Source: Hymenobacter lapidarius
GTDB taxonomy: Bacteria > Bacteroidota > Bacteroidia > Cytophagales > Hymenobacteraceae
NCBI RefSeq assembly: GCF_001816145.1
Contig: NZ_MDZB01000109.1
Location: forward strand, 62,001 to 126,000
DNA: 64,000 nt
Reading direction: 5' to 3'
Each line of letters begins with the position of its first letter. The first letter of the stretch is position 1. A program made the translations under genes and the position numbers. A model generated the notes under the pieces. It saw only the letters and a list, made by a program, of their open reading frames with translations, was not told the origin of the DNA and ran no database searches. Below, in pieces: positions 44,584-53,993 of this stretch.

Positions 44584-44626
44584 CCCGATAATGGGAATAT
44601 TTTCCCTAATAACGGGAAAATATTCC
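44584..44626. promoter_or_regulatory. Double palindromic operator of the Xre-RES pair
   Basis: A perfect 13-bp inverted repeat, GGAATATTTTCCC (44594-44606) and GGGAAAATATTCC (44614-44626), is centred at 44610. Overlapping it is a second, shorter dyad CCC-GATAAT-GGG (44584-44595) centred about 20.5 bp away, two helical turns. Both have the form CCC-(T/A-rich 6-7)-GGG. They lie 23-65 bases upstream of the antitoxin start, as expected for autoregulation. Confidence 0.75.
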
Positions 44627-44717
44627 ATTTCGTTTCATAGCCCCGTCCAACGCAATGCGCTGGCGCCCCCAATATTACGCACAAGGCGCATCATCAGCAC
44701 CTGATTAACAATGGGTT

Positions 44718-45436
44718 TTACAGCAGCGTCGTCACGTCGCGCACGCCCACCGGCCGGTGCACCGTGAATCCCTCGCCAAACTCCACTCCTATCATGTGCC
44801 CAAATTCCCGGGCCCGGGCTTCTAGAAACTTAGAGAACTCCTCGCTCGACAGATAAGTACTCGGCTCGTCGATGTTGGGATTAAAAAACTGCGTACCGTA
44901 GGCCTGAATGGAAGCCCACTTGCCCGGCCAATGCGCCGAAATGTCCACCACAAATGCGGGCACAATGGCCCGGTCCTGGACGTAGTGGTACACATTTTTA
45001 GGCCGCCAAGGAGCTTGCGGCTGCCCATCCGGGCCCATGGTCTCTATCATGCGCAAGCCGGCCAGGAAGCAGGCATCGGTAGCTAATTGGGCACCCCGGC
45101 CATGGTCGGGATGCCGGTCATGTATGGCATTGCAGAGCACTACTTCGGGCTGGTAGCGCCGAATGGCGGCAATGAGCGGCAGCTGATGCTCCCGGTCGTT
45201 GCGGAAGAAGCCATCGGGCAAACCCAGGTTCTCCCGCGCGCTCAGGCCCAGCACCAAGCTGGCCGCGGCGGCCTCGGCGGCCGGGTGGCCGGGGTGCCGC
45301 GGGTACCCAGCTCCCCCCGCGTGAAGTCCACTATCCCAATTTTCTTGCCCGCGGCGGCGGCGGCCAGCATGGTTCCGGAGCACGACATCTCCACGTCATC
45401 GGGGTGAGCGCCCAGGGCCAGAATGTCGAGCTTCAT
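44718..45436 (-). pseudogene. bshB1: Bacillithiol biosynthesis deacetylase with a frameshift
   Basis: BshB1 removes the acetyl group of GlcNAc-malate in bacillithiol synthesis. The N-terminal part, ATG 45436 onward, reads MKLDILALGAHPDDVEMSCSGT with the Zn motif HPDDVE and reaches RGELGTRGTPATR; the rest (LVLGLSARENLGLPDGFFRN, NAIHDRHPDHGRGAQL to the stop at 44718) is in another frame. The switch is near 45276-45284 in a CG-rich run and is repaired by adding one base (or removing two). Apart from this the protein is full length (about 239 residues) and conserved. The cause may be a true mutation or a sequencing error. Confidence 0.85.
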
Positions 45437-45510
45437 ATGAAATGGATTATTGGTGATGGATTGTCTATGAAAATAAAAAAGCGGGGGATGCCTGTGACCA
45501 GAACGCAAAC

Positions 45511-45546
45511 CGGCCTGCACTCACCGGCAAAGGGCAGTGCAGGCCG
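45511..45546 (-). terminator. Hairpin after the M23 peptidase gene
   Basis: A perfect 11-bp stem, CGGCCTGCACT (45511-45521) with AGTGCAGGCCG (45536-45546), seven bases after the stop on the minus strand. The T run after it is weak, so it may be an RNA-stability hairpin. Confidence 0.55.
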
Positions 45547-45553
45547 ATAAGTG

Positions 45554-46747
45554 CTACTTTATCCGGAGCTTGCGGCCGGGCTGCAAGGTCTTCACCCCAG
45601 GGTTAAGTCGCTTCAGGGTGCTTAGTCCCACGCCGTATTTTTCGGCCACTTCGGAGAGCGTATCACCAGACCGCACCGTGTGGTTCACTGTTTGCCGCGC
45701 GCGGGATGGGCTGTTCTTGCTACTCCGGCTACTACTGCTCCGGCTGCTGCTACTTCGGTGCCCCACAGCCCGGCTGTAATAGTTGAATAGCTGGGAGGTT
45801 ATGGTAAAATTATCCTGCCGCAGCTTATACCCGGGAAAGTCGTAAATCAATGCCGGGTCGATGGGATTGCCCTGGTAGCGCACCTCGAAGTGCAGGTGCG
45901 AGCCGGAACTGCGCCCCGTGCTGCCGCCGTAGCCAATGAGCTGGCCTGCTTTCACAAACGTGCCCACTTTCACCAGCGCTTTGCTCATGTGGCCATAAAT
46001 GGTTTCGAGGCCGTTGTAATGCCGCACCAGCACGTAGTTGCCGTAGCCGCCGCCGTCCCAGGCACTGATGCGCACCACCCCGTCATAAGCCGATTTCACC
46101 GAGTCGCCGGTGGCCAAGTCCAGGTCCATGCCGTAGTGCCAGCGGTATCCCCGGAAGGCAAAAGCCGACGTAATGGGCGTGGTAACCAGAGGCATTTTGG
46201 CGTAGCGCTGCCGGGGCGGGTCCACCAGCCGGAGCTTGAGCGAGTCGCGGTAGCTGCGGCCATCCACCCGGTAAGGGTTCACGCTGTGCGTGTCCCAGAT
46301 GGAGTAATAGCCCGCCACCTTCACCCACGAGGAGTCAATGAGCACTTCCTCCGACATCTCTACGATTTCCTGCCCGCCTTCATTCAGGCGCGACGTGTCC
46401 TCGCTCACAATGCTGAGCTTTTTGGCCGGATTAAAGTAGATGGATTTGGCCGCGTCCGAGCCGTCGTCAGGCAATTCTTCCGTCTCAATAACGGTGGTAG
46501 TGTCGGGGCGCACGTAGCGCATTTTGGGCGTTTTAGCCCGGAAAAAGTCCGAGTTGCCGGTGGTGGTACCGGCCCGGGCTTTGGTGCGTGGCGTCTTGCG
46601 GCGCTGCGCCTGGACCGAATTGAGGCCCGCCAGCACCAGCAATAGTGCCAGTAGCAGCAAGACCGGCCGCCAGGTTGTTGTTTTCAGTAAGGTCAAAAGC
46701 GAACAGGAATAAGGCCGTGAGCGCAGGACCAAGCAGTCCCCGCCCAC
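45554..46747 (-). CDS. M23-family metallopeptidase with C-terminal LysM
   Basis: A cell-wall endopeptidase or a regulator of amidases. A signal peptide (WRPVLLLLALLLVLAGLNSVQAQ) is followed by a region without known domain, an M23 domain (about residues 205-310) with the Zn ligands in RWHYGMDLD and GSHLHFEVRY, a Ser/Arg-rich linker, and a LysM domain (about 352-397, HTVRSGDTLSEVAEKYGVGL) that holds peptidoglycan. The frame opens at GTG 46747, but TTG 46696 (MTLLKTTTWRP) would give a more normal signal n-region; the start is uncertain. It lies 79 bp after trxB on the same strand. Confidence 0.88.
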   Translation of the reverse strand: MGGDCLVLRSRPYSCSLLTLLKTTTWRPVLLLLALLLVLAGLNSVQAQRRKTPRTKARAGTTTGNSDFFRAKTPKMRYVRPDTTTVIETEELPDDGSDAAKSIYFNPAKKLSIVSEDTSRLNEGGQEIVEMSEEVLIDSSWVKVAGYYSIWDTHSVNPYRVDGRSYRDSLKLRLVDPPRQRYAKMPLVTTPITSAFAFRGYRWHYGMDLDLATGDSVKSAYDGVVRISAWDGGGYGNYVLVRHYNGLETIYGHMSKALVKVGTFVKAGQLIGYGGSTGRSSGSHLHFEVRYQGNPIDPALIYDFPGYKLRQDNFTITSQLFNYYSRAVGHRSSSSRSSSSRSSKNSPSRARQTVNHTVRSGDTLSEVAEKYGVGLSTLKRLNPGVKTLQPGRKLRIK

Positions 46748-46826
46748 GTGCCATTCAGTCTAAGCAAAAAAGTCAGAAAAGACGAGCCACAAAGCTCCTC
46801 CTTCCTAACACGTCGATGCAAGGGTT

Positions 46827-47762
46827 TTAGTGTGCGCCCAGCGCCGCTAAATAGCGTTCTGCGTCGAGGGCCGCCATGCAGCCCGTACCGGCCGCCGTCA
46901 CGGCCTGCCGGTAGGTGTAGTCCTGCACGTCGCCGCAGGCAAATACGCCGTCAATGTTGGTCTTGCTCGTACCGGGAATGGTTTTCAGGTAGCCTTGCTC
47001 GTCGTGGGTCAGGTAGGACTGGAAAATCTTCGAGTTGGGCTCGTGGCCAATGGCAACAAAGAAGCCGGTCAGGGCTATTTCGCGCGTTTCCTGCGTCAAC
47101 AGGTTCTTCACTCGCACCCCTTCCACGACGTGCTCCCCCAGGATTTCATCCGTCACGGTATCGAACAGCACCTCAATCTTGGGATTGTCCAGCACGCGCT
47201 GTTGCATAATTTTTGAGGCTTTCATCTCGCCCTTGCGCACTATCATGGTCACCTTGCTGCACAGGTTGGCCAGATACGTAGCCTCTTCCGCGGCCGTGTC
47301 GCCGGCGCCCACAATGGCCACTTCTTGCCCGCGGTAGAAGAACCCGTCGCACACGGCGCAGGCCGATACGCCCGAGCCATTGAGCCGTGCCTCCGATGGA
47401 ATGCCCAGCCATTTAGCCGAAGCACCGGTGGCGATGATGACGGTGTCTGCCGTCAGCTCCAGCGTTTCGTCAATGGTGATTTTACGCGGCGTCACCGTGA
47501 AATCTACCGCCGTGGCAATGCCGTAGCGAATATCGGTGCCAAAGCGGGCGGCCTGCTTTTTCAGGTCTTCCATCATCTGCGGCCCGTTCACGCCATCGGC
47601 GTAGCCGGGAAAGTTCTCCACGTCGTTGGTAATGGTCAGCTGGCCACCGGGCTGCAGGCCCATGTACATAACGGGTGCCATATTGGCCCGCGCCGCGTAG
47701 ATAGCAGCCGTGTAACCAGCAGGGCCGGAGCCAATAATCAGGCATTTAATGTGTTCAGCCAT
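46827..47762 (-). CDS. trxB: Thioredoxin-disulfide reductase
   Basis: TrxB is the FAD flavoenzyme that uses NADPH to reduce thioredoxin. Of 311 residues, the FAD site is CLIIGSGPAGYTAAIYAAR (about residues 8-26), the redox pair is CAVCDG (about 137-142), the NADPH site is VAIVGAGDTAAEEA and the second FAD block is GVFACGDVQDYTYRQAVTAAG. The length is standard. ATG 47762. Confidence 0.97.
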   Translation of the reverse strand: MAEHIKCLIIGSGPAGYTAAIYAARANMAPVMYMGLQPGGQLTITNDVENFPGYADGVNGPQMMEDLKKQAARFGTDIRYGIATAVDFTVTPRKITIDETLELTADTVIIATGASAKWLGIPSEARLNGSGVSACAVCDGFFYRGQEVAIVGAGDTAAEEATYLANLCSKVTMIVRKGEMKASKIMQQRVLDNPKIEVLFDTVTDEILGEHVVEGVRVKNLLTQETREIALTGFFVAIGHEPNSKIFQSYLTHDEQGYLKTIPGTSKTNIDGVFACGDVQDYTYRQAVTAAGTGCMAALDAERYLAALGAH

Positions 47763-47771
47763 TGCATTGTG

Positions 47772-47843
47772 CGGTAAGCTTTAGCTTGCCGTCTTGAATG
47801 TGAATTTCAAAATAGAATTCCTCCGGCAAGCCACAGCTTACCG
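47772..47843. repeat. Pair of related 20-bp palindromes between trxB and rpoD
   Basis: CGGTAAGCTTTAGCTTGCCG (47772-47791) and CGGCAAGCCACAGCTTACCG (47824-47843) are near-palindromes and near-reverse complements of each other, 32 bases apart. They could form either two hairpins or one long one in the transcript. They look like a REP-type extragenic element. Confidence 0.7.
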
Positions 47844-47854
47844 TGTGAGTTGTA

Positions 47855-47885
47855 CAAAAAACCCCAACCTGACGGTCGGGGTTTC
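47855..47885 (-). terminator. rpoD terminator
   Basis: On the minus strand AAACCCCGACC pairs with GGTTGGGGTTT (one G-U), followed by a T run. Confidence 0.87.
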
Positions 47886-47906
47886 TTATTCTGCAAAACT
47901 AATTGA

Positions 47907-48770
47907 TTAGCCGAGATAAGGCTTCAGGGCTTTCGAGCGCGAAGTGTGGCGCAGGCGACGAATGGCCTTCTCCTTAATCTGACGCACCCGCTCGCGGGTC
48001 AGGTTAAATTTCTCACCGATTTCCTCCAAAGTCAACGCCGCTTCGCCGTTCAACCCGAAGTACAAAGTAATAACATCCGCCTCGCGCTTAGTGAGCGTGC
48101 TCAGGGCGCGCTGCACTTCCTTGCGGAGCGAGTCGTTCATCAGGGCCATGTCCGGCGACTCTTCGTCCTCGTTTTCGAGCACGTCGAGCAAACGGTTTTC
48201 CTCACCCTGCACAAACGGCGCATCCACCGATACGTGGCGGCCCGAGATTTTCAGGGTGTCGACCACTTCAGAAGTAGTCAACTCCAACACTTCAGCAATT
48301 TCTTCAGGAGAAGGCTCGCGCTCAAACTTCTGCTCCAACTCCGAGAAGGATTTGCTGATTTTATTCAGCGAACCCACGCGGTTCAGGGGCAGACGCACGA
48401 TGCGGCTCTGCTCGGCCAGTGCCTGCAGAATGGACTGGCGAATCCACCACACGGCGTAGGAGATGAATTTAAAACCACGGGTTTCGTCAAAGCGCTTGGC
48501 CGCTTTGATGAGGCCGAGGTTGCCCTCGTTGATGAGGTCGCCCAGCGAAAGGCCCTGATTCTGGTACTGCTTGGCCACCGACACCACGAAACGCAGGTTG
48601 GCTTTGGTCAATTTCTCCAGCGCTTGCTGGTCTCCGTCGCGGATGCGCTGCGCTAACGTCACTTCCTCGTCGGGCGTGAGCAAATCAACCTTGCCAATCT
48701 CCTGGAGGTACTTGTCCAGCGACTGGCTTTCGCGGTTGGTAATCTGCTTACTAATTTTTAGCTGTCTCAT
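47907..48770 (-). CDS. rpoD: Primary sigma factor (sigma-70/SigA, short Bacteroidota type)
   Basis: The housekeeping sigma factor that should read the TAnnTTTG promoters in this window. At 287 residues it is the compact form of this phylum with no region-1.1 extension. Regions 1.2-2 include [52 protein letters not shown] and [13 protein letters not shown]; region 3 follows; region 4 holds [16 protein letters not shown] and [23 protein letters not shown] 48770. It lies 122 bp downstream of pnp, with a strong terminator following. Confidence 0.96.
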   Translation of the reverse strand: MRQLKISKQITNRESQSLDKYLQEIGKVDLLTPDEEVTLAQRIRDGDQQALEKLTKANLRFVVSVAKQYQNQGLSLGDLINEGNLGLIKAAKRFDETRGFKFISYAVWWIRQSILQALAEQSRIVRLPLNRVGSLNKISKSFSELEQKFEREPSPEEIAEVLELTTSEVVDTLKISGRHVSVDAPFVQGEENRLLDVLENEDEESPDMALMNDSLRKEVQRALSTLTKREADVITLYFGLNGEAALTLEEIGEKFNLTRERVRQIKEKAIRRLRHTSRSKALKPYLG

Positions 48771-48892
48771 GGGACTAGGTAAGAACGATATCTGATGGGG
48801 TTAATACGTAAGAAAAAGCCGCCCGGCCCGTCCCTAAGTCAGAGGTAGCCAACAGGCTTCCTCCAACATTAGTTCGGGACCACGGCGCCTGA

Positions 48893-51064
48893 CTAAGCCT
48901 GAGCTTCGCCGTTGCTGGCCGCGGCCGCTTCGGGCTTGGGCAGCAGCACCTTGCGCGAGAGCCGGTACTTGCCCGTTTTCTTATCGATTTCCACCAGTTT
49001 TACGTCAATGTCCTGGCCCACTTCCAACAAACCCTCCAGCGTCTGAATCCGCTCGTGCGTCACCTCCGAGATGTGCAGCAGACCGTCTTTGCCCGGCATG
49101 ATTTCCACGAAAGCGCCGTAGGGCTGGATGCTGCGCACTTTGCCTTTGTACACTTCGCCCACTTCCGGCTGCGCCGCAATGGCGCGGATGCGGTCGATGG
49201 CGCCCTGCATGTCGTCCTGATTGGCCGCGTAAATGCTTACGTGGCCTTTCTCGTCCTTCTCCTCGATAATAACCGTGGCATTGGTGTCCTTCTGAATCTG
49301 CTGAATCACCTTGCCGCCCGGGCCGATAATGGCGCCGATAAACTCTTTGTCAATCAGCATTTTGTGCGAGCGGGGCGTGTGCGCTTTCAGCTCGGCGGCT
49401 GGCGCGGCAATGGTCTTGGCCATTTCACCCAGAATGTGCAGGCGGCCTTCGCGGGCCTGGTGCAGCGCGGCGGTCAGAATCTCATTGCTCAGGCCCTGGA
49501 TTTTGATGTCCATCTGGCAGGCGCAAATGCCTTTCTCAGTGCCGGTTACTTTGAAGTCCATGTCGCCGAGGTGGTCCTCGTCGCCGAGGATGTCGCTCAG
49601 CACGGCGTAATCGCCGGTTTCCTTATCCTGCACCAGACCCATGGCGATACCAGCCACGGCAGCCGAAATCTTCACGCCCGCGTCCATCAGCGCCAGCGAG
49701 CCGGCGCAGACGGTGGCCATCGAACTGGAACCGTTCGACTCCAGGATGTCCGACACGATGCGGATGGTGTAGGGGTTTTCGTCGTCCGAAGGCAATACCT
49801 GCTTCAGCGAGCGCAGGGCCAGGTTGCCGTGGCCGATTTCGCGGCGGCCAGCGCCCCGGTTCGGCTTTACTTCGCCGGTCGAGAAACCGGGGAAGTTATA
49901 ATGCAGCATGAATTTCGAGTAGCCCTTGCTCAGCGGCTGGTCCACAATCTGCTCGTCGAGCTTGGTACCAAGCGTGGCCGTGGTCAGGCTTTGGGTCTCG
50001 CCGCGGGTGAAGATGGCCGAGCCATGCGCACCGGGCAAATAGTTGATTTCCGACCAGATGGGGCGGATTTCGGTGAGCTGGCGACCGTCAAGACGCACCC
50101 GTTCCTTCACCATCATATCGCGAATGGCCTTCTTCTCAGCCGAGCCATAGTAGCGGCTGAACATCTTCATGTTCAGCTCCGCATCCACGGCCAGCAAGTG
50201 CTCCAGCACGGCTTTTTTCACCTTGCCAAAGCCTTCCTTGCGGCCGCCTTTGCTGGTGTTGCCGCTGCGGGCCACATCGTAGGCACCTTGGTACACGGCG
50301 TCGAGAATAGTCTTTTTCAGTTCCTCGTTCTCCTCGTACTTGGGATACTCGCGGGTGGGCGAGTCGGCCGTGCGGCCCACGGCCTCAGCCAGGTCCTTCT
50401 GCAACTGGCACTGGGCCTTGATGGCTTCGTGGCCGAAGGCAATGGCCGCCACCATTTCTTCTTCGCTCACTTCCTTCATGGCACCTTCCACCATGGCCAC
50501 GGAATCGGCGGTTGCGCCCACCATCAGGTCCATGTCGGCGCGGGCCAGGTCCGAAGTCTTGGGGTTAATCTGGAACTGGCCGTCGATGCGCGCAACGCGC
50601 ACTTCGGAAATCGGACCAGCAAACGGAATGTCAGAAATCGACAGCGCGGCCGAGGCAGCCAAAGCGGCCAGGGCATCGGGCTGAACTTCTTTGTCGGCCG
50701 AGATGAGGGTAATCATTACCTGCACCTCGTAATGGTAGTCCTTGGGGAACATCGGCCGCAGGATGCGGTCGACGAGGCGGCACACCAGGATTTCGTAATC
50801 GCTCAGGCGGCCTTCGCGGCGCTGAAACGAGCCGGGAATCTTGCCGGCCGAGCCGAATTTCTCCTGGTAGTCCACCGACAGGGGCAGGAAGTCAACGCCG
50901 TCGCGCTGGCTTGGGGCCGAAACCACCGTGGCGAGCAGCATGGTATCGCCGAGGCGAACAACGACCGCACCGTCGGCGAATTTGGCCAGGCGGCCGGTTT
51001 CAATGGTGATAACACGGCCGTCGGGCAGCGCTAAAGATTTGGTAATGGCGTGGGGTTGGGACAT
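48893..51064 (-). CDS. pnp: Polyribonucleotide nucleotidyltransferase
   Basis: PNPase degrades RNA 3' to 5' by phosphorolysis. Of 723 residues, the two RNase PH domains are clear (residues of about 10-235 and 320-550, with [11 protein letters not shown] and [20 protein letters not shown]), then a KH domain (about 565-620, [20 protein letters not shown]) and an S1 domain (about 635-700, [21 protein letters not shown]). ATG 51064 gives [17 protein letters not shown]; 25 upstream in-frame residues have no similarity. It follows rpsO, the classic rpsO-pnp pairing, with a strong terminator between. Confidence 0.97.
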   Translation of the reverse strand: MSQPHAITKSLALPDGRVITIETGRLAKFADGAVVVRLGDTMLLATVVSAPSQRDGVDFLPLSVDYQEKFGSAGKIPGSFQRREGRLSDYEILVCRLVDRILRPMFPKDYHYEVQVMITLISADKEVQPDALAALAASAALSISDIPFAGPISEVRVARIDGQFQINPKTSDLARADMDLMVGATADSVAMVEGAMKEVSEEEMVAAIAFGHEAIKAQCQLQKDLAEAVGRTADSPTREYPKYEENEELKKTILDAVYQGAYDVARSGNTSKGGRKEGFGKVKKAVLEHLLAVDAELNMKMFSRYYGSAEKKAIRDMMVKERVRLDGRQLTEIRPIWSEINYLPGAHGSAIFTRGETQSLTTATLGTKLDEQIVDQPLSKGYSKFMLHYNFPGFSTGEVKPNRGAGRREIGHGNLALRSLKQVLPSDDENPYTIRIVSDILESNGSSSMATVCAGSLALMDAGVKISAAVAGIAMGLVQDKETGDYAVLSDILGDEDHLGDMDFKVTGTEKGICACQMDIKIQGLSNEILTAALHQAREGRLHILGEMAKTIAAPAAELKAHTPRSHKMLIDKEFIGAIIGPGGKVIQQIQKDTNATVIIEEKDEKGHVSIYAANQDDMQGAIDRIRAIAAQPEVGEVYKGKVRSIQPYGAFVEIMPGKDGLLHISEVTHERIQTLEGLLEVGQDIDVKLVEIDKKTGKYRLSRKVLLPKPEAAAASNGEAQA

Positions 51065-51210
51065 CAGCGGGATTTGCTTGGAAAAGCGACAGCGGGCGAG
51101 CAGCCAAAAACGAGCGCCTCGGCGGCCCTCGTTACTCAAGATATTTCAACAACAGTGCGCCGATGCAAATCAGTGTCACGGGCCAGCCTCGGCGCAAAAC
51201 CGACCCGAAC

Positions 51211-51252
51211 AAAAAAAGAGTAGGGAACCTTCGTTGGAAGGCTCCCTACTCT
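51211..51252 (-). terminator. Strong terminator between rpsO and pnp
   Basis: A 15-bp stem on the minus strand (GAGTAGGGAGCCTTC with GAAGGTTCCCTACTC, one G-U pair) followed by seven T. It limits read-through from rpsO to pnp. Confidence 0.95.
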
Positions 51253-51264
51253 CAGATTCTGGAC

Positions 51265-51540
51265 TTACTTACGGATGCCCAGTTCCTTGATGATGGCGCG
51301 GTAGCGATTGATTTCGCGGTGCTGCAGGTAATCCAGCATGCTGCGACGCTTACCTACGAGCTTCAGAAGGCCCAGGCGGGTGCTGTGGTCCTTCTTGTTC
51401 ACCTTCAGGTGCTCGGTGAGATGAATAATACGGTGGGTGAAGAGTGCAATCTGCGACTCGGCCGAACCGGTATCGGACTTTACTTTCTGCAGGCTGTTCT
51501 TTTCGAAAATGGCCTGTTTCGCTTCGGTGGTTAAAATCAT
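51265..51540 (-). CDS. rpsO: 30S ribosomal protein S15
   Basis: S15 binds 16S rRNA early in small-subunit assembly. ATG 51540 gives the standard 91 residues: [18 protein letters not shown], the conserved [22 protein letters not shown] and [22 protein letters not shown] frame extension of 27 residues upstream is not conserved. A perfect TACCTTTG -7 box lies at 51626-51619, leaving a leader of about 75 bases where S15 autoregulation could act. Confidence 0.97.
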   Translation of the reverse strand: MILTTEAKQAIFEKNSLQKVKSDTGSAESQIALFTHRIIHLTEHLKVNKKDHSTRLGLLKLVGKRRSMLDYLQHREINRYRAIIKELGIRK

Positions 51541-51618
51541 CGGCTGATAGGTATTACCCCGTCTTAGATTTAAAGATGTAAAAAATGTTGATTTGATACC
51601 CCACACATTGGGGTGCCG

Positions 51619-51626
51619 CAAAGGTA
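51619..51626 (-). promoter_or_regulatory. -7 box of rpsO
   Basis: TACCTTTG on the minus strand, a perfect TAnnTTTG, about 80 bases upstream of the S15 start. No TTG at -33 is seen. Confidence 0.5.
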
Positions 51627-51686
51627 CGCAATTTTAGAACAGGATAAAAGCGCGAAACTGGAATTTTTCGGCATCCTGCAGCAACG

Positions 51687-53132
51687 CTACTCTTCTACCG
51701 GCTGCGTTATTTTTCGCAAACCGGGAATTCCCAAGCGTTGGGGCAGGCGCCGCCAGAAGTCCAACTCCAACAGGCCCGAATCGTTGTAAGCCTGGTAGAG
51801 GAAGAAAAGTCCCGCGGGCAGCAGCAGCAGGTTTGACATCCACATGCCAATGCCCACCGGCATCACAAACTCCCGGCCGTACTTCTCCCCCATGATGCTG
51901 AGCACGTAGTAGATGATGAAGAACAGAATGGAAACCAGAATGGGCACGCCCAAGCCGCCTTTCTTGATGATGGCGCCCAGCGGTGCCCCAATCAGGAACA
52001 TGAGCAGTACGGCCACCGACTGCGAGTATTTGCGGTAAACTTCGATACGGAACATGGCCGAATTGCGGGCGTAGTCGTCGAGGCGCTCGGCGGTGGAGCT
52101 GGCAAAGGCCCGCAGGTTGTTGGCCCGGTTGCCGGCCTGCTGGAAAATAGTGGCCGATGGCGGAGCCAGCCGGGAAGCCGGCACCACCAACGCTTCAACT
52201 TTGCGGTTGGCCGCCCGGCCCGTGGTATCAAACCGCAGAAAGGTAAAATACGCGTTGGTTTGGCGCACAACCAAGCTCTGCTCGGTACGCATTCGTTTCT
52301 GTACCGAATCAGCCGCGCTGTGCAGCTGCGGGATGTTGAGCATCATACGGTTTGTCGAGAACAGTTCCTCCTGCGTCCGGCCCAAATCGAAGGAAGCCAG
52401 GGAAAACGTGACCAGGTTGTGGTCGAACCCCTGGCGCGTGAACGACGCGCCAGCCCGGTTCTGCATGTCTGGCTGCTCGATGTAGGTATTGCCGTGAAAC
52501 AGTTCCAACCCCAGGTAGGCGCCTCCAAAACGGGTAAACATCCGGCCCGAATCTGCCAGGATAACCGTGGCATTGCCCGACTTCTGGGTGTGGTCATAAA
52601 TCATGACGCCGTGCAAACGGTCGCCGTTTTCGCCCGTTTTCCTATCTACCTTAATGGTGTAGCCGGGAATACCGTTGTAAAAGACACCTTCCCGGATATC
52701 GAGGGCTAGCTTCTGCTGCCGCACATCCCACAGCAGGCTGTACGCTTTCAAATTAGCCCGCGGCACGATGGTTTCATTAAACCAAAACGCCCCCACCGCC
52801 AGGCCAATAGTAACCAGTAACACCGGCCGCAAAATACGGGTTAGAGCAATGCCTGAGGCCTTGATGGCCGTAAGCTCGTGGTGCTCGCCGAGGTTGCCAT
52901 ACGTCATCAGCGAAGACAGCAACACGGCCAGGGGCAACGATATGGGCACGATGAGCACGCTGAAAAAGAACAGCAGCTGCAGCAGCACCCCGGTGCCCAG
53001 GTCCTTGCCGATGATGTCATCGAGGTACTTGAGCAGCGTGTGCGTGAGCAGTATGAACTGCACCACGGCAAACGTGAGCAAAAAAGGACCGGCAAAGGCC
53101 TTTAAAATAAGCTTGTCGAGCTTTTTGAGCAT
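51687..53132 (-). CDS. LptF/LptG family permease
   Basis: An inner-membrane part of the ABC machine that moves lipopolysaccharide to the outer membrane. From ATG 53132 it has 481 residues: helices in the first 125 residues (KAFAGPFLLTFAVVQFILL, LLQLLFFFSVLIVPISLPLAVLLSSLM, LLVTIGLAVGAFWF), a long periplasmic jelly-roll domain (about 130-360), and three more helices at the C-terminus (LLMFLIGAPLGAIIKKGG). The motif YGNLGEHHELTAIKASG is the family coupling-helix region. The YjgP/YjgQ identity is firm; LptF versus LptG is not resolvable. Confidence 0.92.
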   Translation of the reverse strand: MLKKLDKLILKAFAGPFLLTFAVVQFILLTHTLLKYLDDIIGKDLGTGVLLQLLFFFSVLIVPISLPLAVLLSSLMTYGNLGEHHELTAIKASGIALTRILRPVLLVTIGLAVGAFWFNETIVPRANLKAYSLLWDVRQQKLALDIREGVFYNGIPGYTIKVDRKTGENGDRLHGVMIYDHTQKSGNATVILADSGRMFTRFGGAYLGLELFHGNTYIEQPDMQNRAGASFTRQGFDHNLVTFSLASFDLGRTQEELFSTNRMMLNIPQLHSAADSVQKRMRTEQSLVVRQTNAYFTFLRFDTTGRAANRKVEALVVPASRLAPPSATIFQQAGNRANNLRAFASSTAERLDDYARNSAMFRIEVYRKYSQSVAVLLMFLIGAPLGAIIKKGGLGVPILVSILFFIIYYVLSIMGEKYGREFVMPVGIGMWMSNLLLLPAGLFFLYQAYNDSGLLELDFWRRLPQRLGIPGLRKITQPVEE

Positions 53133-53242
53133 AGGTACGGCACCGGCTCCAAGTGAGCGGCCAGCGCAGAAACGTGGGTTGAGACAAAAAAGTACCGCAC
53201 AGGGCAATCAGAAAGCTTGTGCGGCGGAAAGCACCAACGTGC

Positions 53243-53656
53243 TTACCCTCCTACCTGCTCACGCAGCTTGGACACCAAGCTTTCCCACATTTCCTGCTGC
53301 TCGTCGTTGTCCTGGGACGGGGAGTAGTCAATTACCCGCAGGTACACTTCGTCTGTTACTTGCGAGGAATCAAGCGTGAATTCCAAAAAGCTGGGGTCAG
53401 CCACCATTTGACGGTTTTCGCCAAGAAAAACAAAGCGCACGGCGCGGTTCAGGCGCTGACCCGAGATTTCGGCGTAATGATTTTCCTGGTCCCAGATAAA
53501 GTTGAGGCGTTGGCCTTCCACATACCGCACGTCGTCGCAAAACCATTGCGACAGGCCCGAAGCCGTGGCCAGATAAGGAAAAAGTATTTTGGGCGAAGCG
53601 TTGATGGGGAATTCCACCAAGAAGCGCGTTTTTGCTTGGATATCAGGCAGAGCCAT
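53243..53656 (-). CDS. START-like domain protein
   Basis: A 137-residue cytoplasmic protein of the START/AHSA1-like helix-grip fold: KTRFLVEFPINASPKILFPYLATASGLSQWFCDDVRY (fold entry and pocket), then NRAVRFVFLGENRQMVADPSFLEF and a C-terminal helix. Bacteroidota carry one such conserved protein; its ligand is unknown. ATG 53656 gives MALPDIQAKTRF; 41 upstream codons in frame lack similarity. It lies 110 bp upstream of the permease gene on the same strand. Confidence 0.8.
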   Translation of the reverse strand: MALPDIQAKTRFLVEFPINASPKILFPYLATASGLSQWFCDDVRYVEGQRLNFIWDQENHYAEISGQRLNRAVRFVFLGENRQMVADPSFLEFTLDSSQVTDEVYLRVIDYSPSQDNDEQQEMWESLVSKLREQVGG

Positions 53657-53740
53657 AAGATTTAAAAACGAAGGGGCTTGGTCAAACCGCAGCTTGAACC
53701 GGCCACAAGGGAGAAATACAGCATTTTTTACCCCAGCACC

Positions 53741-53772
53741 TTGCGTCGGGGCTATTTGTAGCGTTACCTTTG
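53741..53772 (+). promoter_or_regulatory. Promoter of tRNA-Met
   Basis: TTG (53741-53743), 21 bases, TACCTTTG (53765-53772), then 19 bases to the tRNA 5' end. This is the most complete -33/-7 pair seen in the window. Confidence 0.65.
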
Positions 53773-53791
53773 CACCCACAAAAAATACCCC

Positions 53792-53865
53792 GGCGGGGTA
53801 GCTCAGTTGGTTAGAGCACAGGATTCATAACCCTGAGGTCACGAGTTCAACTCTCGTCCCCGCTA
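53792..53865 (+). tRNA. tRNA-Met (anticodon CAT)
   Basis: A 74-base cloverleaf: GGCGGGG (53792-53798) pairs with CCCCGCT (53858-53864, one G-U), discriminator A. D arm GCTCAGTTGGTTAGAGC, anticodon loop TTCATAA with CAT, T arm GAGTTCAACTC. It has a normal G-U closed acceptor end, unlike an initiator, so an elongator Met is most likely; a lysidine-modified tRNA-Ile is the alternative. Confidence 0.94.
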
Positions 53866-53871
53866 CTTCGG

Positions 53872-53907
53872 AAACCGTTTCAGCTGCGTGCTGAAGCGGT
53901 TTTTTTG
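53872..53907 (+). terminator. Terminator after tRNA-Met
   Basis: AAACCG-TTTCAGC pairs with GCTGAAG-CGGTTT (one G-U), followed by a T run. Confidence 0.87.
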
Positions 53908-53993
53908 TATCTGGTGGGGTTAGAATTAGAAGAACAATCGTTATTCCAATCAACATGGAGGGGGCTGGCAACGCCCCCCTCCGAAGCGGGTAG

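Noticed and set aside
49055..51034. 659-codon rightward open frame across pnp
   Set aside because: Antisense shadow of a firmly identified gene in GC-rich DNA.
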